A stretch of 64,000 nt of DNA, taken from an uncultured Dorea sp. GTDB lineage: Bacteria > Bacillota_A > Clostridia > Lachnospirales > Lachnospiraceae. How positions within the stretch are numbered: position 1 is the stretch's first letter; every line of letters begins with the position of its first letter. Below the pieces are notes generated by a model. That model was not told the DNA's origin, made no database searches, and saw only the letters and a list, made by a program, of their open reading frames with translations. The stretch is from NCBI GenBank assembly GCA_910578865.1, contig CAJTRM010000010.1, forward strand, positions 1 through 64,000. The letters are read 5' to 3'. Positions 61,048 to 64,000 of the stretch are shown here, in pieces. Position numbers and translations under genes: made by a program.

Positions 61048-62280
61048 ATGAAAATGACAGAATTACAGTTTCGGCTGATGAAAGCTAATTTAAAATTACT
61101 GACATCAAAACCATGTTTTTATAAAAAGAAGTTTCGAGAGATCGATATTGACGGGATACAGAGCCAAGAGGACTTTGAGAAGCTTCCGTTTACGTGGAAG
61201 GGAGATCTTAGGGAGGCCTATCCTCTGGGGCTTCAGGCGGTGCCGGACGAGGAGATCGTAAGGATTCATTCTTCTTCCGGGACTACAGGCACGCCGATTA
61301 TTATTCCCTATACACAGAAGGATGTAGATGACTGGGCAAAGATTTTTGCACGGTGCTATGAGATGGCGGGGATCACTGCCCTTGACAGGATTCAGATCAC
61401 GCCGGGCTATGGACTGTGGACGGCCGGGATCGGGTTCCAGCTTGGGGCAGAGCACCTGGGGGCTATGACCATTCCCATGGGGCCCGGAAACACAGACAAG
61501 CAGCTTCGTATGATGAAGGACATGAAGGCCACGGTCCTGTGCGCCACTTCGTCCTATGCCCTCCTTCTGGCGGAGGAGATTGCGAAAAGAAATATGACAG
61601 ATTCCATTTATCTGAAAAAAGGTGTCATAGGATCTGAGCGGTGGGGGGATAAGATGCGGAAGCGCATCGCAGATGAGCTTGGCGTGCAGCTCTATGATAT
61701 TTACGGCTTGACAGAGATCTATGGGCCGGGGATCGCCATGAGTTGCGACTATGAGTGCGGGATGCATTACTGGGATGATTATGTCTATTTTGAGATTGTA
61801 GATCCCAAGACCGGAAAAAATGTGCCGGATGGTGAGATCGGCGAGCTTGTTATTACGACCCTCCGCAAGCAGGGAGCGCCTTTGATACGTTACCGCACCC
61901 ATGATCTTACCAGGTTCCTTCCGGGGGACTGCAGATGCGGTTCCAGGTTCCCGAGGATCGATACTCTCATCGGGCGTACGGATGATATGGTGAAGGTAAA
62001 AGGAGTCAATATTTTTCCGAGCCAGATTGAGGAAATGCTCAAAGGTGTGGAAGAGGCGTCCAGTGAATATCAGTTTATGCTGGACCACATGAACGGGAAG
62101 GATGTATGCACGCTGTTTGTGGAAATTAATAACGGAGTAGAGCCGAAACTGGCTGCAAAGGTGATCCAGCAGGAATTTAAAAATAAGATCGGGGTAACGA
62201 CCAATGTAAAGCCGGTGTTTATCGGGGACCTTCCAAGGAGCGAAAAGAAGTCAACGCGCATTTTTGATAACCGCTATTAG
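61048..62280 (+). CDS. paaK: Phenylacetate-CoA ligase
   Basis: 410 residues, adenylate-forming family of the PaaK type. ATP-binding motif SSSGTTGTPIIIPYT, A5-like YDIYGLTEIYGPGIA, hinge GRTDDMVKVKGVNIFPSQIE and the C-terminal PRSEKKSTRIFDNRY. It interconverts aryl acetate and aryl-acetyl-CoA; working backwards it would yield ATP from the Ior product. ATG 61048 has GAGGA at seven bases; ATG 61042 is too close. Probably one operon with iorAB. Confidence 0.9.
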   Translation: MKMTELQFRLMKANLKLLTSKPCFYKKKFREIDIDGIQSQEDFEKLPFTWKGDLREAYPLGLQAVPDEEIVRIHSSSGTTGTPIIIPYTQKDVDDWAKIFARCYEMAGITALDRIQITPGYGLWTAGIGFQLGAEHLGAMTIPMGPGNTDKQLRMMKDMKATVLCATSSYALLLAEEIAKRNMTDSIYLKKGVIGSERWGDKMRKRIADELGVQLYDIYGLTEIYGPGIAMSCDYECGMHYWDDYVYFEIVDPKTGKNVPDGEIGELVITTLRKQGAPLIRYRTHDLTRFLPGDCRCGSRFPRIDTLIGRTDDMVKVKGVNIFPSQIEEMLKGVEEASSEYQFMLDHMNGKDVCTLFVEINNGVEPKLAAKVIQQEFKNKIGVTTNVKPVFIGDLPRSEKKSTRIFDNRY

Positions 62281-62297
62281 AAAAGGGGAAGATACAG

Positions 62298-63068
62298 ATG
62301 AGATTTCGACCATGTATCGATATACATAACGGACAGGTAAAGCAGATCGTGGGCGGCAGCTTAAAGGATGAAGGAGACCGTGCGGACGTCAATTTTTCCT
62401 CGGCCCGGGATGCAGATTACTATGCGGATCTGTATCGCCGGGACGGGCTGAGGGGCGGGCATGTGATTCTTCTGAATCCGCCGTCGTCAGAATATTATGA
62501 CCGTACGGTCCGGCAGGCAATGATGGCACTGAAGGCATTTCCGGGAGGACTGCAGCTCGGCGGAGGGATTACGGCAGAAAATGCCGCTTTCTACCTAGAG
62601 GCGGGTGCAAGCCATGTGATCGTGACTTCCTATGTATTCCGGGGCGGAGAGATTAACTGGGAGCATATGGAGAGACTCAGGCAGGAAGCAGGAAAAGAGC
62701 ATGTCGTTATAGATGTAAGCTGCAGGAGCAGGGACGGGGATTATTATATTGTGACAGACCGCTGGCAGAAATACACAAATGTGAAACTTTCCTGTAAGGT
62801 ATTAAAAATGATTGAGGGCTATTGCGATGAATTTCTGATCCATGGCGTAGATGTAGAGGGGCGTGCATCGGGGATCGATGAAAACCTGGCGGCTCTTTTG
62901 AAAGATTATGAAGGGCTTCCTGTCACTTATGCAGGAGGGATCGGAAGTATGGAAGATCTGGAGAGGTTCCGTCTGCTTACGGGAGGGAAGATTGATTTTA
63001 CTGTGGGAAGCGCTCTTGACCTTTTCGGGGGCAGGCTTCCGTATGATAAAATAAACGGCTTGAATTGA
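62298..63068 (+). CDS. hisA: Phosphoribosylformimino-AICAR ribotide isomerase, eukaryote type
   Basis: 256 residues. The sequence follows the HIS6/eukaryote-type HisA pattern (FRPCIDIHNGQVKQIVGGSL near the start, YYADLYRRDGLRGGHVILL, LQLGGGIT, HGVDVEGRASGID, YAGGIGSMEDL), not the shorter bacterial HisA. It catalyses the fourth step of histidine synthesis. It stands apart from other his genes, 17 bases after the CoA ligase. Confidence 0.85.
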   Translation: MRFRPCIDIHNGQVKQIVGGSLKDEGDRADVNFSSARDADYYADLYRRDGLRGGHVILLNPPSSEYYDRTVRQAMMALKAFPGGLQLGGGITAENAAFYLEAGASHVIVTSYVFRGGEINWEHMERLRQEAGKEHVVIDVSCRSRDGDYYIVTDRWQKYTNVKLSCKVLKMIEGYCDEFLIHGVDVEGRASGIDENLAALLKDYEGLPVTYAGGIGSMEDLERFRLLTGGKIDFTVGSALDLFGGRLPYDKINGLN

Positions 63069-63088
63069 TATATATATAGTGCTAGAAT
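63060..63088 (+). promoter_or_regulatory. Promoter of secA
   Basis: TTGAAT (63060-63065) and TAGAAT (63083-63088), 17 bases apart, overlapping the end of hisA; secA starts 40 bases later. Confidence 0.55.
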
Positions 63089-63128
63089 GTAACTTGAGTA
63101 AATTTACGGATAAGGAGTATTTAACGAT

Positions 63129-64000
63129 ATGGGTCTCATACAGAAAATATTTGGTACACACAGTGAGAACGAACTGAAACGTATCTATCCGGTTGCAGAT
63201 GCAATCGAGGCTATGGAGCCGCAGATGCAGAGTTTATCAGACAGCGAACTCAGAAATAAGACAAAGGAATTCAAGGAAAGGCTTCTTCAGGGAGAGACGC
63301 TGGACGATATTCTCCCGGAGGCTTTTGCGGCTGTCCGTGAAGCTGCCGTACGTACTCTTGGCATGAAGCACTACAGAGTACAGCTGATCGGCGGTATCAT
63401 CCTGCATCAGGGGCGCATCTCCGAGATGAAGACCGGTGAAGGAAAGACTCTCGTATCAACGCTCCCGGCCTATCTCAATGCCCTGACAGGAGAGGGCGTC
63501 CATGTGGTAACGGTAAATGATTACCTGGCGAAGCGTGACGCCGAGTGGATGGGGCAGGGTCATGAATTTCTTGGACTGACGGTAGGCGTAGTGTTAAATG
63601 GTATGGATAACGATGAACGGCGCGACGCCTACAATTGTGATATCACTTATGTGACAAACAACGAGCTTGGGTTCGATTATCTGAGGGATAATATGGTGAT
63701 CTATAAAGAGCAGCTTGTCCAGAGAGGCCTTAAGTACGCCATTATCGACGAGGTGGACTCGGTACTGATCGATGAGGCAAGGACACCTTTGATCATTTCC
63801 GGACAGAGCGGGAAGTCCACGAAGCTCTATGAGGCATGTGACATTCTTGCCCGTCAGCTCCAGAGAGGAGAAGCGAGCGGGGAGTTTTCCAAAATGAATG
63901 CGATCCTTGGTGAAGATATTGAAGAGACCGGAGACTTTATCGTTAATGAAAAAGAAAAAAATGTCAGTTTGACAGAAGACGGGGTAAAGAAGGTCGAGAA
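63129..64000 (+). CDS. secA: Preprotein translocase ATPase SecA (5' part)
   Basis: The first 290 codons, continuing past the window. SecA drives proteins through SecYEG with ATP. The start MGLIQKIFGTHSENELKRI is followed by Walker A MKTGEGKTLV (about 100), VVTVNDYLAKRDAEWM, YVTNNELGFDYLRDNM and IDEVDSVLIDEARTPLIISG (DEAD-box motif II, about 210). AAGGAG lies about 12 bases before the ATG. No fault is seen in the visible part. Confidence 0.96.
   Translation, partial: MGLIQKIFGTHSENELKRIYPVADAIEAMEPQMQSLSDSELRNKTKEFKERLLQGETLDDILPEAFAAVREAAVRTLGMKHYRVQLIGGIILHQGRISEMKTGEGKTLVSTLPAYLNALTGEGVHVVTVNDYLAKRDAEWMGQGHEFLGLTVGVVLNGMDNDERRDAYNCDITYVTNNELGFDYLRDNMVIYKEQLVQRGLKYAIIDEVDSVLIDEARTPLIISGQSGKSTKLYEACDILARQLQRGEASGEFSKMNAILGEDIEETGDFIVNEKEKNVSLTEDGVKKVE

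Noticed and set aside
61105..62088. 327-codon minus-strand frame
   Set aside because: It is antisense to the phenylacetate-CoA ligase gene, whose motifs are intact.

Overview
The window reads as a Lachnospiraceae (Clostridium cluster XIVa) chromosome, probably related to Dorea, Faecalicatena or [Clostridium] scindens. The evidence is strong AGGAGG-type ribosome binding sites, a T-box before pheST, class III fructose-bisphosphatase, HPr kinase with PTS enzyme I, the DUF975, DUF6320 and DUF1846 families, and an indolepyruvate:ferredoxin oxidoreductase. The genus is inferred from gene content only.

Layout. 1-7284: a T-box-regulated pheS-pheT block, then sppA, an RDD membrane protein and queA, closely spaced or overlapping. 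7285-12964: an AT-rich accessory island holding a decayed IS630 transposase, the 3' remnant of a DUF3732 ATPase gene, a RelE/ParE-type toxin with a Phd/YefM antitoxin, an unassigned three-gene cluster led by an HEIAH zincin, and a 32-residue membrane peptide beside a two-way terminator. 12965-17247: an ECF sigma factor with two membrane proteins, a YitT protein, a probable UGA-containing selenoprotein and an SseB-like protein. 17349-25863: a cold-shock protein, ptsP, a purine permease, dsdA, and a coupled DUF975 / esterase / acyltransferase set. 25886-33160: a polysaccharide deacetylase and an alpha-galactoside utilisation locus (GH36 enzyme, two permeases, binding protein, divergent AraC regulator). 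33208-36750: an ABC substrate-binding lipoprotein gene split by a 2,496-bp element carrying a large serine recombinase. 36823-64000: DUF1846, ftsH, uvrC, hprK, glk, pepD, a class A penicillin-binding protein, yigZ, hpf, a PsiE-like protein, a PAP2 phosphatase, typA, an SSB-like protein, dapA, dapB, fbp, an acidic lipoprotein, iorA-iorB, a phenylacetate-CoA ligase, a eukaryote-type hisA and the 5' part of secA.

How the genes fit together. Enzyme I, HPr kinase, glucokinase, FBPase and the alpha-galactoside locus form a sugar-uptake and carbon-control theme; the sugar ABC system has no ATPase gene here and presumably shares one. iorAB with the CoA ligase points to fermentation of aromatic amino acids. 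The most notable observations are (i) the minimal serine-recombinase element, whose ends rebuild a symmetric attP about an AA dinucleotide and whose removal restores the binding-protein reading frame exactly, (ii) the missed UGA (Sec) gene at 16127-16429, (iii) the unassigned zincin cluster at 10017-12277, and (iv) several perfect palindromes that overlap stop codons or lie in coding sequence.
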